This document shows positions 36,143 through 46,691 of a DNA stretch of 64,000 nucleotides, piece by piece. A program made the translations under genes and the position numbers. This DNA is from Methanococcoides methylutens (GTDB lineage: Archaea; Halobacteriota; Methanosarcinia; Methanosarcinales; Methanosarcinaceae). The stretch's first letter is position 1; each line of letters begins with the position of its first letter. Location of the stretch: positions 102,460-166,459 of the forward strand of contig NZ_JRHO01000005.1 in NCBI RefSeq assembly GCF_000765475.1, written 5' to 3'. The notes below the pieces were generated by a model. It was not told the DNA's origin. It did not search any database and saw only the letters and a list, made by a program, of their open reading frames with translations.

Positions 36143-37096
36143 TTAATTGTTCTCTATCTCGTCTCTTAGTTTTCCGAGAAGTGCAACCCTTTCTGCAAAT
36201 GCATTATGCCTGTGTATGCTCTCTTCGTTGATCTGTTTGATCGTAACAATAGCCTCGTCAGGGACATGTGTGAACTCGCTGACAATTTTCTTTGCCATTG
36301 TCCTGACACAATCTTCAACGAACTTAGGGTTCTTGTGAGCTCTTTCCACAACTAGTGCCTCGTCTGAACGTTTGAGAAGCTCGACAATACTGGAGCTCAT
36401 TGAATTTTCAATGATCTCAATAATAGTATCCAGTGAGATCACTACGTCACCGCTGACCTCAAGTGAGATTATACCACGTCCTCTCTGGTTGTGAGTTGCC
36501 ATTGGTACCTTGTTAAGGAAATTAATAACGGTCTCAAGGTCAACACCAAGTTCACGCAGTGCTGCCTTTGCATTGTCTCTCATTATTTCCTGAGCGCAAG
36601 GGCAGGCGGTCATGCCGACAACTTCTGCACCGATGAGCTTTTTGACATCAATGTCTTCTTCGTTTGGTCTTGTGGCAATAGCCTCTGCAAATATATCTAC
36701 AACTTCCTGGCACTGCATTTTAGTGGATGGTGATTCTCTTTTGACCACGTATTCACTTTTCATGCGTACTTCGGAGCGGGTGGCATACTCATGCCTGCCC
36801 AGAAGGTTCCTTGCAACATCGCTGCAGAGTTCCTCTATCTCATAAACAGGCATATTGATGGCCTTTTCAAGAACCTCATCGATTGCCTCAAAATTACGAG
36901 AGAGATTTGCACCTTTACGATCTGAAGGTAGGTCCACGAAGATTTCAAAAGTTGAAATAAGTACGATCGGACGCTTGTCTTTTCGTTTGATCTCAACAAG
37001 TTTTTTTACTTCGGTCACACCTACGCGTGTAAGGTTTATAGGTATTTGTGGTTTATTTGCTTGTACGTCAGGGAATTGCGCAACTGGAAGCTCCAT
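36143..37096 (-). CDS. mptA: GTP cyclohydrolase MptA (GTP cyclohydrolase IV)
   Basis: Fe(II)-dependent enzyme that converts GTP to 7,8-dihydroneopterin 2',3'-cyclic phosphate, the first step of tetrahydromethanopterin synthesis. The 317-residue sequence shows the family start [25 protein letters not shown], the metal-site block [14 protein letters not shown] and [19 protein letters not shown]. The start at ATG 37096 has GAGGTCAT just upstream; the longer open frame is not used. Followed by the DUF2098 gene. Confidence 0.93.
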   Translation of the reverse strand: MELPVAQFPDVQANKPQIPINLTRVGVTEVKKLVEIKRKDKRPIVLISTFEIFVDLPSDRKGANLSRNFEAIDEVLEKAINMPVYEIEELCSDVARNLLGRHEYATRSEVRMKSEYVVKRESPSTKMQCQEVVDIFAEAIATRPNEEDIDVKKLIGAEVVGMTACPCAQEIMRDNAKAALRELGVDLETVINFLNKVPMATHNQRGRGIISLEVSGDVVISLDTIIEIIENSMSSSIVELLKRSDEALVVERAHKNPKFVEDCVRTMAKKIVSEFTHVPDEAIVTIKQINEESIHRHNAFAERVALLGKLRDEIENN

Positions 37097-37418
37097 TTTT
37101 ATGACCTCTAATAAGAAATTAAAATAAATTACGTTTAAGTTATGCTTTTGGATTAATAACAATCACAAACATAGTCATTACATGTAAATGTTTTGTTGTG
37201 ATGCATCATTTTAACACCGGGTGGTGGGTGCCATACTTATATATTTTTTCATCTTGAGCAAATATGGAAGTCCATTTTCATTATTTTTCCGAATCAGTAC
37301 GTATGACAAATTAACTTGATTTACAGAAACATGATCGAAAGGCAACATTAAAAGAAAACTATTTATACCTCGTAAGTACAAGTACATATAACCGATAACG
37401 GGTAAGTAAGGTGATAAA

Positions 37419-37715
37419 ATGTCTGAAACAAGAAACTTTGTGTTACGAGACAGTAAAGGTAAAGAACATGGCGTATTCACCGGTAAACAGCCACGTCAGG
37501 CAGCTCTTAAAGTTGCTAACCGGGGCAAGGGTACCAAATCCAAGCCAGAAAAGATCATGCTTCGTGAGCGTGGCACTAAGAAAATACATGTGTTCCTTGG
37601 ATGGAAGCAAATGGTCGCTGCACCAAAGAACAAACCTGACTGGATGCCTGACAAGATCAATAAGCCATTCGTCAAGAAACAGAAGCCAGGCATTATCAAA
37701 CTGGACAAGATCTGA
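37419..37715 (+). CDS. mc1: Chromosomal protein MC1
   Basis: Small basic architectural DNA-binding protein of Methanosarcinales and haloarchaea that bends DNA sharply. The 98-residue sequence matches the family from end to end: TRNFVLRDSKGKEHGVFTGKQPRQAALK, LRERGTKKIHVFLGWKQMV and PKNKPDWMPDKINKPFVKK. Monocistronic, with its own upstream AT-rich promoter and a GGTGA ribosome-binding site. Confidence 0.96.
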   Translation: MSETRNFVLRDSKGKEHGVFTGKQPRQAALKVANRGKGTKSKPEKIMLRERGTKKIHVFLGWKQMVAAPKNKPDWMPDKINKPFVKKQKPGIIKLDKI

Positions 37716-37909
37716 TCTTCTTACATTAATTTGTGAGGGTCTGCTTAAGGGCCCTGCAAATTCTACTTTTTGAGATATTTGTTCTGTTTCTTTTTTGTTT
37801 TATTTTTCTTTTCGTTCTTTCGTTTATCCATAAACTGGTGCTATTCTGGGGGTCAAGGCTGTTCCTATATCAAAAAGCTTTATAATCTGGACTCCGCTAT
37901 TGTATTCAT

Positions 37910-38800
37910 ATGACAGGAAAAAGAGAGAACGTTCTGATCGAAGCTCTTCCTTATATCCGGGATTTTCATGACTCTGTAATGGTGATCAAGGTCGGAGGGC
38001 ATGCTATGGTCAATCCTTCTGTTATGAACGATATCATGCAGGATGTTGTCCTTTTACGTTTTGTAGGGATCCATCCGGTCATTGTTCATGGCGGTGGGCC
38101 TGAGATCACTGAAAAAATGGAGCGTATGGGGAAGAAACCTGAGTTCGTAGGTGGATTGAGGATAACCGATGATGAGACCATGGAGATCGCACGCATGGTC
38201 CTTGTGGGCAACATCAATACGAAGATCGTATCCCTGATAGGAAAACATGGTGGAAAGGGTGTAGGTCTTTCGGGAAAGGATGGGAAAATGATAATGGCCA
38301 GGAAAAAGCCCACTCAGCGAATTATGATAGAGGACGTCGAGCATGATGTGGATCTTGGCTGGGTCGGAGAGACCGAGATCATCAATCCGGAACTAATTAA
38401 CATCGTCACAGCCAATGATTATATTCCTGTTATCTCGCCGATCGCAATGGATGCGGAAGGTAATGCATTGAACATAAATGCTGATACTGTCGCCGGTGAT
38501 CTTGCAGATGCTTTGCACGCAAAGAAATTGATATTAATGACGGATGTTCCGGGAGTTCTCAGGGACCAGTCGGACAGGTCCAGCCGTATCTCCCGCATAA
38601 GGGTGGATGAAGTGGAGTCACTGATAGAAGAAGGCATTATAAGCGGTGGAATGATCCCTAAAATGAGAAGTGCCGGAGCAAGTGTTCTTGGTGGCGTGGA
38701 GCGCGTCCACATAATAGATGGTAGTGTATCCCATTCTGTCCTGCTCGAGCTTTTCACCGATCAGGGAATTGGTACGATGGTATATCAGGACACGGAATAA
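37910..38800 (+). CDS. argB: Acetylglutamate kinase
   Basis: Phosphorylates N-acetyl-L-glutamate in arginine biosynthesis. The 296-residue protein has KVGGHAMVN, VHGGGPEI, the GLSGKDGKMI loop, NINADTVAGDLA and GGMIPKM, all conserved in the amino acid kinase fold. The start at 37910 has little leader; a TATA-like TTTATAATC lies about 30 nt upstream, so the mRNA may be leaderless. The stop lies inside a terminator hairpin. Confidence 0.95.
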   Translation: MTGKRENVLIEALPYIRDFHDSVMVIKVGGHAMVNPSVMNDIMQDVVLLRFVGIHPVIVHGGGPEITEKMERMGKKPEFVGGLRITDDETMEIARMVLVGNINTKIVSLIGKHGGKGVGLSGKDGKMIMARKKPTQRIMIEDVEHDVDLGWVGETEIINPELINIVTANDYIPVISPIAMDAEGNALNINADTVAGDLADALHAKKLILMTDVPGVLRDQSDRSSRISRIRVDEVESLIEEGIISGGMIPKMRSAGASVLGGVERVHIIDGSVSHSVLLELFTDQGIGTMVYQDTE

Positions 38801-38809
38801 ACGTGTCCT
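38787..38809 (+). terminator. Terminator overlapping the argB stop
   Basis: Eight-base-pair stem AGGACACG/CGTGTCCT whose 7-nt loop contains the argB stop codon, followed by a pyrimidine- and T-rich tract (CTTTTCTTTTTTATTTT). Confidence 0.6.
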
Positions 38810-38848
38810 TATCCATTCTTTTCTTTTTTATTTTAAAGTGCTGATATC

Positions 38849-39889
38849 TTAGTCCAGTATGGGGCTTCCATAGGTAAGATCGTCCAGCTCAAGAACTTTC
38901 TTCCATAGATCCTTACATTCGCAGTTAAGCTCTTCAAGTACCCTCAGGTCCTGAGTTCTGGAATAAAGATGTACGGCATCCGATACATCCCTGCTACATT
39001 TCTTACAGTTATGAGGACCACGTTTTGAGCCTGCACCTACCGGGTCTGAAGTGATGACAAGTTCCGGATGCTTCTGCTTCGTTCGCTGAAGTATCTCAAC
39101 AATGCTCCATAACCAAGGTGGCCTGTATTGACCTCTTTGCCACAGGTGTTCCACATAGGTACCGTTCTGCACATTGCACAGGTTGATGGAAATGGTCTGT
39201 GCATGTTCTGCGACATCATCGATGGTCTTGACAATGTCTTCCAATGCTTCCTTTTCCGAGAGGAAAAGTGGTTTTAACAACAGGTACGCTTTCATGGTTA
39301 CCCCATTGTTCCTTGCCACTGTTGCCGCATTGGTATAATCAGTGAACTTGAATCCCTTGTTTATGGAATTCTTGCGAATATTATCTGAACTCGTTTCAAG
39401 GCCGATAGCTACTTCAAATGATGTATCTCCAAGGGCATCAATACAGGACTTCAGGATCTCGTCGGTGACGAATTCCGGTCTGCTTTCAACGATAACTTTG
39501 AACACACGTTCATCAGCTGCCAGTTTTCCCAGTATGTTCTTCCTTGTCTCAACAGGTATCTCTTTTTCATCGAGGAAGCTGCCGGATGTGAATATCTTGA
39601 CCATGAATCGCTCAAGTCTTTCACCTTTATGCATGGCATTTTCAAGCTGCTTTTCAAGTTCTTCAGGTGTTGGGGGAATCTTTGCACTATCATAGACAAA
39701 GCCACACATAGTGCAGCCGCCCGCCTTTCCCCACCAGCACCCTGATGTCTTGAAAATGATCGTCAGCGTATCTGCTGTTTCTCCGTTAAAGTGGTCAGTA
39801 CTCCTCCAGACGGCAGCAGGATAGTCATTAGATGATGGCTTTATACGCTGGCGGTTGCGTATGTCCAGTACGGCTTTGTTAAGTGACAT
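38849..39889 (-). CDS. Archaeosine-type radical SAM enzyme (RaSEA-like)
   Basis: A 346-residue radical SAM protein that fits the RaSEA family (TIGR01210), which with ArcS makes archaeosine in archaeal tRNA. The cluster region is CWWGKAGGCTMCGF, followed by FTSGSFLDEKEIP and the long block ESRPEFVTDEILKSC. Extra C-terminal cysteines (CKKCSRD, CECKDLW) suggest another metal site. The start ATG overlaps the stop of the GMP synthetase gene by one base (TAATG), so it is translationally coupled. Confidence 0.85.
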   Translation of the reverse strand: MSLNKAVLDIRNRQRIKPSSNDYPAAVWRSTDHFNGETADTLTIIFKTSGCWWGKAGGCTMCGFVYDSAKIPPTPEELEKQLENAMHKGERLERFMVKIFTSGSFLDEKEIPVETRKNILGKLAADERVFKVIVESRPEFVTDEILKSCIDALGDTSFEVAIGLETSSDNIRKNSINKGFKFTDYTNAATVARNNGVTMKAYLLLKPLFLSEKEALEDIVKTIDDVAEHAQTISINLCNVQNGTYVEHLWQRGQYRPPWLWSIVEILQRTKQKHPELVITSDPVGAGSKRGPHNCKKCSRDVSDAVHLYSRTQDLRVLEELNCECKDLWKKVLELDDLTYGSPILD

Positions 39890-40803
39890 TATTCGAACTC
39901 GATTGTTGCAGGTGGTTTTGGTGACAGGTCGTAGAGTACTCTGGCAACAGATGGTATCTCGCCGGAGATTCTTGTCTCGATCTTCTTCAGAGTTTCCCAT
40001 GGAAGCTCAAGTGCTTCTGCGGTCATGCCATCTCTTGAGCCTACTGCACGGACTGCGACTATCCAGCCATGTACACGGACGTCACCTTTGACACCGGTTC
40101 CCTTGCCGATAACTGCGGCGAAGGTCTGCCATGGCTTGAACTGCTCAAGCAGCTCTTCCTCAACGATAGCATTTGCTTCACGAACCACATCCACTTTCTC
40201 CTCGGTAACCTCTCCGATTATCCTTACAGAAAGTCCCGGTCCGGGGAACGGCATCCTTTCACATATCTCATCGGGTAGTTCAAGTGCTTTTGCGACCTCG
40301 CGAACTTCATCCTTGTACAGGTCATCGATAGGTTCGATTATCTCCTTGAAATCGATACGCTCGGGCAGTCCTCCTACGTTGTGGTGGGATTTGATACCGC
40401 CTTCTGATTCGATCTTATCCGGATAGATGGTTCCCTGAATTAGATATTCTGCTTCTAGTTCACGTGCTTCTTCTTCAAAAATACGGATGAATGTCTCACC
40501 GACTATCTTCCTTTTTTCCTCAGGGTCTTTTACTCCAACCAGTGCTTCGAGGAAACGGTCCTTGGCATGTATCACCTGAAGGTTCATGTCTGAAAATATC
40601 TCTTCGATGACTTCGGTCTCACCTTTTCTCATAAGTCCTGTGTCAATGTAGATCGGGAAGAACATGTCCTCAAGGGCACGGTTTGCAAGGACCGCACAGA
40701 CTGAGCTGTCGACTCCGCCGGAAAGCCCTACGATCGTCTTTCCTTTAGCTTTTTCTTTTATCCTGTCTATGGCTTTTGGTATGAATTTCTCGACTTTTAC
40801 CAT
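39889..40803 (-). CDS. guaAb: GMP synthase subunit B (PP-loop ATPase)
   Basis: ATP-pyrophosphatase subunit of archaeal GMP synthetase, which aminates XMP using ammonia from the separate glutaminase subunit. The 304-residue protein has the PP-loop [20 protein letters not shown], the [11 protein letters not shown] loop and the dimerisation domain ending [14 protein letters not shown]. The glutaminase subunit GuaAa is not in the window. Coupled to the RaSEA-like gene downstream. Confidence 0.95.
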   Translation of the reverse strand: MVKVEKFIPKAIDRIKEKAKGKTIVGLSGGVDSSVCAVLANRALEDMFFPIYIDTGLMRKGETEVIEEIFSDMNLQVIHAKDRFLEALVGVKDPEEKRKIVGETFIRIFEEEARELEAEYLIQGTIYPDKIESEGGIKSHHNVGGLPERIDFKEIIEPIDDLYKDEVREVAKALELPDEICERMPFPGPGLSVRIIGEVTEEKVDVVREANAIVEEELLEQFKPWQTFAAVIGKGTGVKGDVRVHGWIVAVRAVGSRDGMTAEALELPWETLKKIETRISGEIPSVARVLYDLSPKPPATIEFE

Positions 40804-41081
40804 GAATATGAACTCCGGTTATGATATGATGATGATCAATATTAGTTATTAGTAGTGGATTTGTTAAATACTGCTGTGCTTAATATGTTTGTTGGTTTTA
40901 ATAGTATCGATGTGGCATTAGAAATCTCTATCCATGAGTTTAATCTTATCTGTACTCAATAAATTTACACTTTAATTTTAGAGCGGTACAATATAGTGAT
41001 CACTTTCACCCTGCATGGTCTGCTCTTAAATATCTGTAGCCTCTTTAGTAGAATAAACATTAGATGATCATCGGTATTCAC

Positions 41082-43055
41082 ATGCACAGGACACTCCAGA
41101 AATATTTCGGTTACAGCGAATTCCGCCCCCTTCAGGAGGATATCATCAATGATGTCCTTAACAAAAAGGATACATTCGTACTGATGCCTACGGGGGGCGG
41201 GAAGTCTATCTGTTATCAGATCCCGGCTCTGATGATGGATGGTATTGCGATCGTAGTTTCTCCTTTGATATCCCTTATGAAGGACCAGGTAGATGGTCTG
41301 GTTAGCAACGGGATATCTGCAGCCTATCTTAACAGCACATTGAGCCATCGCGAGGTTCAGGAGACTACACGTGCTATTCTGGATGGCAACCTGAAGATCC
41401 TTTATGTTGCACCTGAAAGGCTTTGCATGAAGAGTACACTGGACCTTCTCAGCTACGTCAATGTCAGCTTGTTCGCTATTGATGAGGCACATTGTATTTC
41501 TCAATGGGGTCACGACTTCAGACCCGAATACCACCGTCTGGGATTCCTGAAAGAGAAATTCCCTGATGTTCCTGTCATCGGGTTGACCGCTACTGCCACT
41601 CCAAAGGTCAAAGATGATACTATCAAGCTGCTGAAATTAAAGTCTCCTTCTGTTTATGTGGCGAGCTTCAACCGAAGCAATCTTACCTATGATATAAGAC
41701 CGAAAAAGGATTCATACGGCGATCTGGTTAAATATATTCAGGGGCAGGCCGGTAATTCCGGTATCATATATTGCAACAGCCGAAAGAGTGTAGAATCTAT
41801 ATCTAAAAAGCTCAACAATAAAGGTTTTCACACATTGCCTTATCATGCAGGTCTGTCTGATTCAAAAAGACATGAACATCAGGAACGTTTCATAAGGGAT
41901 GATGTTGACATCATTGTGGCAACAGTAGCATTTGGAATGGGTATTGACAAACCGAATGTAAGATTTGTCATTCATTATGATCTTCCCAAGAACATTGAAG
42001 GCTATTATCAGGAAACCGGCAGGGGAGGCCGGGATGGTCTTGAATGTGAGTGCATCCTGTATTTCAGTCGTGGGGACTGGTATAAGATCAAGTACTTCAT
42101 CGATCAGATGTCAAAAAAGTCAGAACGTGATATTGCAACTGTAAAGCTTCGGGACATGATCGATTATTGTGAAAGTACGACATGCCGCAGGAAGGTGCTA
42201 CTGAGCTATTTCGGGGAGGAGCTGGAGTCTGATTATTGTGGTGGATGCGATGTCTGCCTTAAGCCCCGTGATACTTTTGATGCTTCGGATGCTGCAAGAA
42301 CACTGTTATCCTGTGTGGATGAGGTTAATGAACGTTTCGGGATGACTCACATAGTGGATATCATTTCAGGTTCTATGGCAAAGAAGATCAAAAGTTACAA
42401 GCATGACAGGCTTAAAAGTCATGGCACTGGTGACGGGTACAGCAAATCTGAGTGGCTTGATATGGCAAGAGAGATGGTCCGACTTGGTTATCTTGACGTG
42501 AAAGGTGCACGATACCCTCTCTTAAGCCTGAACAAAAAAAGCCGGGAAATACTTGCAGGTGGTGAGGTTTACCTGACGCGTTCCTCTGATGCGGTCAGTG
42601 TGAAGGCTAGCAGAGCTAAAAGAAATACCTCAAAGACCGCTGCTTCAAAGGTTCCTACCTCAAAGACCACTGCTTCAAAGAGTGCTACCTCAAAGACCAC
42701 TACTTCAAAGGGTGCTACCTCAAAGACCACTACTTCAAAGACCACTACTTCAAAGAGTGCTACCTCAAAGAGATCTACTGCTCCTAAAAAGCCAAAGAGG
42801 GTTCCAACGCCGATATCCCGCCCTGACAAAAAACTATTTGATAGGCTTAAGATATTACGGAAAAAACTGGCAGTGGATGAAGATGTTCCGCCTTACATCA
42901 TCTTTGCGGATACCAGCCTTCGGCAGATGGCGGTAAAATATCCTATAAGGAATGAGGAATTCCTGGACATTACTGGTGTGGGTGAGTTCAAATTGAAAAA
43001 GTACGGACCTATCTTCATGGAAGAGATTGCCCGATACTTAAAAGGGTCGAAGTGA
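41082..43055 (+). CDS. recQ: RecQ-type DNA helicase with repetitive linker
   Basis: 3'-5' DNA helicase. Order of parts: N terminus YFGYSEFRPLQ, Walker A TGGGKSICYQ, DEAH box followed by CISQWGHDFRPEY, helicase C domain (HYDLPKNIEGYYQETGRGGR), RecQ zinc domain (CESTTCRRKV and CGGCDVC), a winged-helix-like RQC region, a repetitive Ser/Thr/Lys linker, and a C-terminal HRDC domain. I chose the ATG that gives MHRTLQKYFGY from family length; an ATG 18 nt upstream is also in frame. Archaeal RecQ is uncommon and thought to come from bacteria. Confidence 0.92.
   Translation: MHRTLQKYFGYSEFRPLQEDIINDVLNKKDTFVLMPTGGGKSICYQIPALMMDGIAIVVSPLISLMKDQVDGLVSNGISAAYLNSTLSHREVQETTRAILDGNLKILYVAPERLCMKSTLDLLSYVNVSLFAIDEAHCISQWGHDFRPEYHRLGFLKEKFPDVPVIGLTATATPKVKDDTIKLLKLKSPSVYVASFNRSNLTYDIRPKKDSYGDLVKYIQGQAGNSGIIYCNSRKSVESISKKLNNKGFHTLPYHAGLSDSKRHEHQERFIRDDVDIIVATVAFGMGIDKPNVRFVIHYDLPKNIEGYYQETGRGGRDGLECECILYFSRGDWYKIKYFIDQMSKKSERDIATVKLRDMIDYCESTTCRRKVLLSYFGEELESDYCGGCDVCLKPRDTFDASDAARTLLSCVDEVNERFGMTHIVDIISGSMAKKIKSYKHDRLKSHGTGDGYSKSEWLDMAREMVRLGYLDVKGARYPLLSLNKKSREILAGGEVYLTRSSDAVSVKASRAKRNTSKTAASKVPTSKTTASKSATSKTTTSKGATSKTTTSKTTTSKSATSKRSTAPKKPKRVPTPISRPDKKLFDRLKILRKKLAVDEDVPPYIIFADTSLRQMAVKYPIRNEEFLDITGVGEFKLKKYGPIFMEEIARYLKGSK
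42625..42783 (+). repeat. In-frame 15-bp tandem repeats in recQ
   Basis: A run of 15-bp units such as ACCTCAAAGACCACT and TCAAAGAGTGCTACC encodes pentads of the type TSKTT/TSKSA/TSKGA for about 45 residues between the RQC and HRDC domains. The period keeps the frame, so copy number can vary without breaking the protein. Confidence 0.8.
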
Positions 43056-43062
43056 TCCTTTG

Positions 43063-43821
43063 TCAAAAAAAGAAACTTAACGTTAGCTGGAAGATAAGGT
43101 CTCCGTATATCACCGCCGCTATGAATCCTGCAGTTATAGGTATCATGAATGGTAGGCCGGGTGTGACCCATACTCTCTCATCAATAAGTCCTTTTTCTGC
43201 ATACATTTCCATTTTTGATATCGTATTCTCATCAAGTTTTGTACCATATTTGGTAAATTTATTCCTGATCTCATCATTGCCTTCTTCAAAGGTTTCCATC
43301 AGTCTTATATGAGGTTTGTCAAGCTTTGATACCGGACATCTGTATCCGACGAACATGTAATGTGGTTTCTTCAGTGTCTCTTTCAATGAAGGCTGACTAA
43401 GATTGTAAAGGAACAATCCTATTGGTACTATTATTGTCAGTATGACTGAATTGCCAAAGACGCTAAATGTGAAAAGGTTAAGCGGCGGAATCCCGTAAAT
43501 TGGCAATTGTCTGCCGAATAGTTCTATTGCGGGATATATTGGCAATATAAGGGAGATAACCATCAGGACCTTTGCATCTGCGCCTCCAAAGGCATTCATG
43601 TAGAATAATATATAGACGAATGTAAAGATCAGTATGAATGAAATGGCTGTCCATTTTATGTATGGTATGCCGTATCTGAAAGCATCATAAGCCATGAATA
43701 TGGCGCCTGCTCCAAGCATCTTGGGCCAGAGGCTGTTTGTCACTCTTCGTGTCTTGATGTCGGAGTAGCAGGCATATATAAGAAAGGGGGCGCAGACAAG
43801 CACCTTAAGTAGTTCGATCAT
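43063..43821 (-). CDS. Prepilin/prearchaellin peptidase (A24 family)
   Basis: Membrane aspartic protease that cleaves class III signal peptides of archaeal pilins or archaellins. The 252-residue protein has the first catalytic Asp in YACYSDIKTRRV and the second in NAFGGADAKVL (GxGD-like GGAD), with about six membrane spans. It starts directly after the stop of the upstream hexulose-phosphate synthase fusion with no gap. It may process pilins used by the ATPase/TadC pair at 26.5-30.8 kb. Confidence 0.88.
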   Translation of the reverse strand: MIELLKVLVCAPFLIYACYSDIKTRRVTNSLWPKMLGAGAIFMAYDAFRYGIPYIKWTAISFILIFTFVYILFYMNAFGGADAKVLMVISLILPIYPAIELFGRQLPIYGIPPLNLFTFSVFGNSVILTIIVPIGLFLYNLSQPSLKETLKKPHYMFVGYRCPVSKLDKPHIRLMETFEEGNDEIRNKFTKYGTKLDENTISKMEMYAEKGLIDERVWVTPGLPFMIPITAGFIAAVIYGDLIFQLTLSFFF

Positions 43822-45114
43822 TCACATTTTCTCCCATTTCTTAAGTTTAAGGACCTCTGAAAGCGTGCTTCCACGTTTGATCTCCTCGTAGAGGCGTTTC
43901 TCGTTCTTCTCTACCTCTTTTGCACGCCTTGCTATTTCATAAGCGCGTTCCTTTTCGATCACAACAACTCCGTTGTCATCACCTACGATGTAATCTCCGG
44001 GGTTGACAACCTGTGATCCGCAATTGATAGTGGCATTTATCTCGCCGAAACCTTTTGGGTCGCCTGCATTAGGGACGTTGGCGGTTGCAAATACGGGCAG
44101 TCCTATCCTTCTTATCTCATCAATATCCCTTACAGCACCATCAATGACTATACCTGCAATTCCCTTGTTCAGGCAACTGAGTGTGGCAAGCCCGCCCCAT
44201 GGTGCAATGTGTGGACTTCCGTTGTAGATCACAATGACATCTCCCTCTCCGGCGACCTCGATGGCCTCAACACTTTTTGCCCAGTCCCCTTCAAATGTCT
44301 GTACTGTGACAGCTGTGCCGACCATCTTTTTGTCGGCTACCATGGAATGAATGTTCTTCATCGCACCTTTTCGATGCATGGCATCTGAGATATTTGGTGT
44401 GGAAACCTCTGATAGTAAGTTTCTGGTCTCCTGTTCCAATGTCTGGCGTTCAAATTCAGGGATCTCAATGGCATCAACACTTTCACGTATCTTTTTTGCA
44501 GACGCTGTCACATCATCTGATTGTGTGATGTTCCCTCCGACAATGACAATGCTGGCACCTGCTTTGACTGCCTGTGCAGATGTGGTGGCATCAAGTCCGC
44601 CTGCAGCTGCGACCGGTATGTTCACTCCCTGTATGATTCTTTCGAGCAAGGGGGTAGGGTCCTTTCCGGTCATCTGCTGGTCTATCCCTGCATGCATGTT
44701 GATATAGTCAATTCCCATCTTTTCCAGCTCTTGCGCCCTGGTGACCGGGTCTTCTACGATGATCAGGTCAGCCATAAGCTTGACACCGTATTTTCGTGCA
44801 GACCTGACTGCATCCTTAACAGTGGAATCATCTGCATTGCCGAGCAACATTACAATATCGGCACCGGCTTTGGCAGCCATCTCCACTTCAAATGCGCCGG
44901 TATCTGCAATTTTCATATCTGCAAGGATGGCGTGATCAGGGAATTCCTTCTTGAGCTGCCGGACAGCATTCATCCCTTCGCTTTTGATAAGTGGAGTTCC
45001 TGCTTCGATCCAGTTCGCGCCTCCCTGGATCGCTTCTCTTGCGATCTGTATGGCCCGGTCGATCTCCAGCAGGTCAAGTGCTACCTGAATTATTGTATTA
45101 ATATGATCACCCAT
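43822..45114 (-). CDS. 3-hexulose-6-phosphate synthase fused to an RraA-like domain
   Basis: A 430-residue bifunctional protein. Residues about 1-215 are hexulose-6-phosphate synthase ([37 protein letters not shown]), a TIM-barrel enzyme joining formaldehyde and ribulose 5-phosphate. In methanogens it is thought to run backward to supply pentoses. Residues about 225-430 are RraA/demethylmenaquinone-methyltransferase-like ([48 protein letters not shown]). Related fusions are known in other methanogens. The upstream part of the open frame is not coding; the start is set at MGDHIN. Confidence 0.9.
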   Translation of the reverse strand: MGDHINTIIQVALDLLEIDRAIQIAREAIQGGANWIEAGTPLIKSEGMNAVRQLKKEFPDHAILADMKIADTGAFEVEMAAKAGADIVMLLGNADDSTVKDAVRSARKYGVKLMADLIIVEDPVTRAQELEKMGIDYINMHAGIDQQMTGKDPTPLLERIIQGVNIPVAAAGGLDATTSAQAVKAGASIVIVGGNITQSDDVTASAKKIRESVDAIEIPEFERQTLEQETRNLLSEVSTPNISDAMHRKGAMKNIHSMVADKKMVGTAVTVQTFEGDWAKSVEAIEVAGEGDVIVIYNGSPHIAPWGGLATLSCLNKGIAGIVIDGAVRDIDEIRRIGLPVFATANVPNAGDPKGFGEINATINCGSQVVNPGDYIVGDDNGVVVIEKERAYEIARRAKEVEKNEKRLYEEIKRGSTLSEVLKLKKWEKM

Positions 45115-45209
45115 TTGGAGTTTAATAACGTAGTATACCTGAATAAGTATAAATCTAACCGGGTATATGGTTATAATACTTAAAAATTGATGGTATTTTA
45201 TCCTCAATT

Positions 45210-45671
45210 ATGGATCTGTTGAGTATGGTGGAAGATCAGCTAATAACCAAAAATCAGCGTGCAAAGCTTTTAGCTCGACTTCACAGGCACTTGTTCTGGT
45301 GTGGTGAGAGAATACCTGATGAGGTTGAGATCGAAGGCAAAATGATACCACTTCATGAGATCACATGGAAGCTTATCAATAAACCGAAGCTGACCGAGGA
45401 AGATAGGGTTTATATTGATCATTTTATCGTTGCTCTCAGGAAAAAAGCAAGGTCTTGTGAAAATTATCTTGAGGAAACGGATCTCACCCTTGAACAGGCC
45501 AAAGATGTTTTTGACAAGACTGCCGGACTTTTGCGTGCCATAATGGACCTTAAGGATATTGAAGAGCTTTCCGGTCCTGAACGCATGAAAAAGTATCAGG
45601 AAGAAGCTGAAAAGTGTAAACTTAAGGATGCAAAGAGCTGGATGAACTTCATAGCTGAACTTGAAGAATGA
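45210..45671 (+). CDS. DUF5788-like protein
   Basis: A 153-residue acidic helical protein: RLHRHLFWCGERIPDEVEIEGKMIPLHEITWKL, then a coiled-coil-like region and EELSGPERMKKYQEE. The start resembles the archaeal family DUF5788; no function is known. It diverges from the hexulose-phosphate synthase gene and lies about 90 nt ahead of pyrB. Confidence 0.65.
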   Translation: MDLLSMVEDQLITKNQRAKLLARLHRHLFWCGERIPDEVEIEGKMIPLHEITWKLINKPKLTEEDRVYIDHFIVALRKKARSCENYLEETDLTLEQAKDVFDKTAGLLRAIMDLKDIEELSGPERMKKYQEEAEKCKLKDAKSWMNFIAELEE

Positions 45672-45764
45672 TCCTTCAGCGCTCTCTTGTATTTTTACCT
45701 TTCTTTTTATATTCTCTTTTTTCATAGGCAAATATTATATTTCATGCAATTCTTTCCTCTACGA

Positions 45765-46691
45765 ATGACATTCAAAGACCTTCATATCATTTCGATGAAA
45801 TCCTTTTCGCGGGATATGATCGATCATATACTTGATACTGCTGAAAAGCTTGAACCAATAGCAAGCAGCAAATCGAAGTCCGATCTGCTGAAAGGTAAAG
45901 TGTTGGCTGTCATGTTCTTTGAACCCAGTACCAGGACACGCATGTCCTTTGAGACAGCAATGATGCGTCTTGGAGGAGATGTTCTAAGTCTTGGTTCTGT
46001 TGATGCAAGTTCTATTGCAAAAGGGGAGACACTTGCTGATACCATTCGTGTTGTTGAAGGTTATTCCAATGCAATTGTCTTGCGTCATAACAAAGAGGGT
46101 GCTGCCCAGCTTGCTTCAGAGTTCTCTTCGGTTCCTATTATCAATGCAGGCGATGGGGCAGGTCATCATCCTACGCAGACATTCCTTGATCTTTACACCA
46201 TAAGGCGGGAAAGTCATCTTGATGGGTTGAAGATAGCTCTTGCAGGTGATCTTAAATATGGCAGGACAGTGCATTCGTTATGTTATGCTCTTTCTCTTTA
46301 TGGGGCAGAGATCACACTTGTATCTCCGAAAGAGTTGCGTATGCCTGCTGAGATAATAGATGACCTTAAAAGTCACAATATAAAGGTCAGGGAAACCGAT
46401 TCGATCGAAGAGGCCATCAGTGATGTGGACGTGCTTTATGCTACAAGGATACAGAAGGAACGTTTCCCTGATCCTGCTGAGTATCGTAAAGTTGCTAATA
46501 GTCTTCAGATAACTCCTGAGCTTCTGGAAAAAGCAAAACCGGAGCTTAAGGTCATGCATCCTCTTCCAAGGACAAATGAGATCGATCCGAGGGTTGACGG
46601 TACGGGCCATGCCTGCTACTTCAGGCAGTCTTTCTACGGTGTCCCGGTAAGGATGGCATTACTTGCACTTGTCATGGGGGCATTGGAATGA
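45765..46691 (+). CDS. pyrB: Aspartate carbamoyltransferase catalytic subunit
   Basis: Joins carbamoyl phosphate and aspartate in pyrimidine synthesis. The 308-residue protein has FFEPSTRTRMSFETAM (carbamoyl phosphate site), INAGDGAGHHPTQTFLDLYT, LKYGRTVHSL and MHPLPRTNEI. The start is set at MTFKDLHIISM by family length; no clear Shine-Dalgarno precedes it. Overlaps pyrI by 4 nt. Confidence 0.95.
   Translation: MTFKDLHIISMKSFSRDMIDHILDTAEKLEPIASSKSKSDLLKGKVLAVMFFEPSTRTRMSFETAMMRLGGDVLSLGSVDASSIAKGETLADTIRVVEGYSNAIVLRHNKEGAAQLASEFSSVPIINAGDGAGHHPTQTFLDLYTIRRESHLDGLKIALAGDLKYGRTVHSLCYALSLYGAEITLVSPKELRMPAEIIDDLKSHNIKVRETDSIEEAISDVDVLYATRIQKERFPDPAEYRKVANSLQITPELLEKAKPELKVMHPLPRTNEIDPRVDGTGHACYFRQSFYGVPVRMALLALVMGALE

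Noticed and set aside
37211..37480. 89-aa minus-strand open frame at the mc1 promoter
   Set aside because: Overlaps the start of mc1 on the other strand and has no family features.
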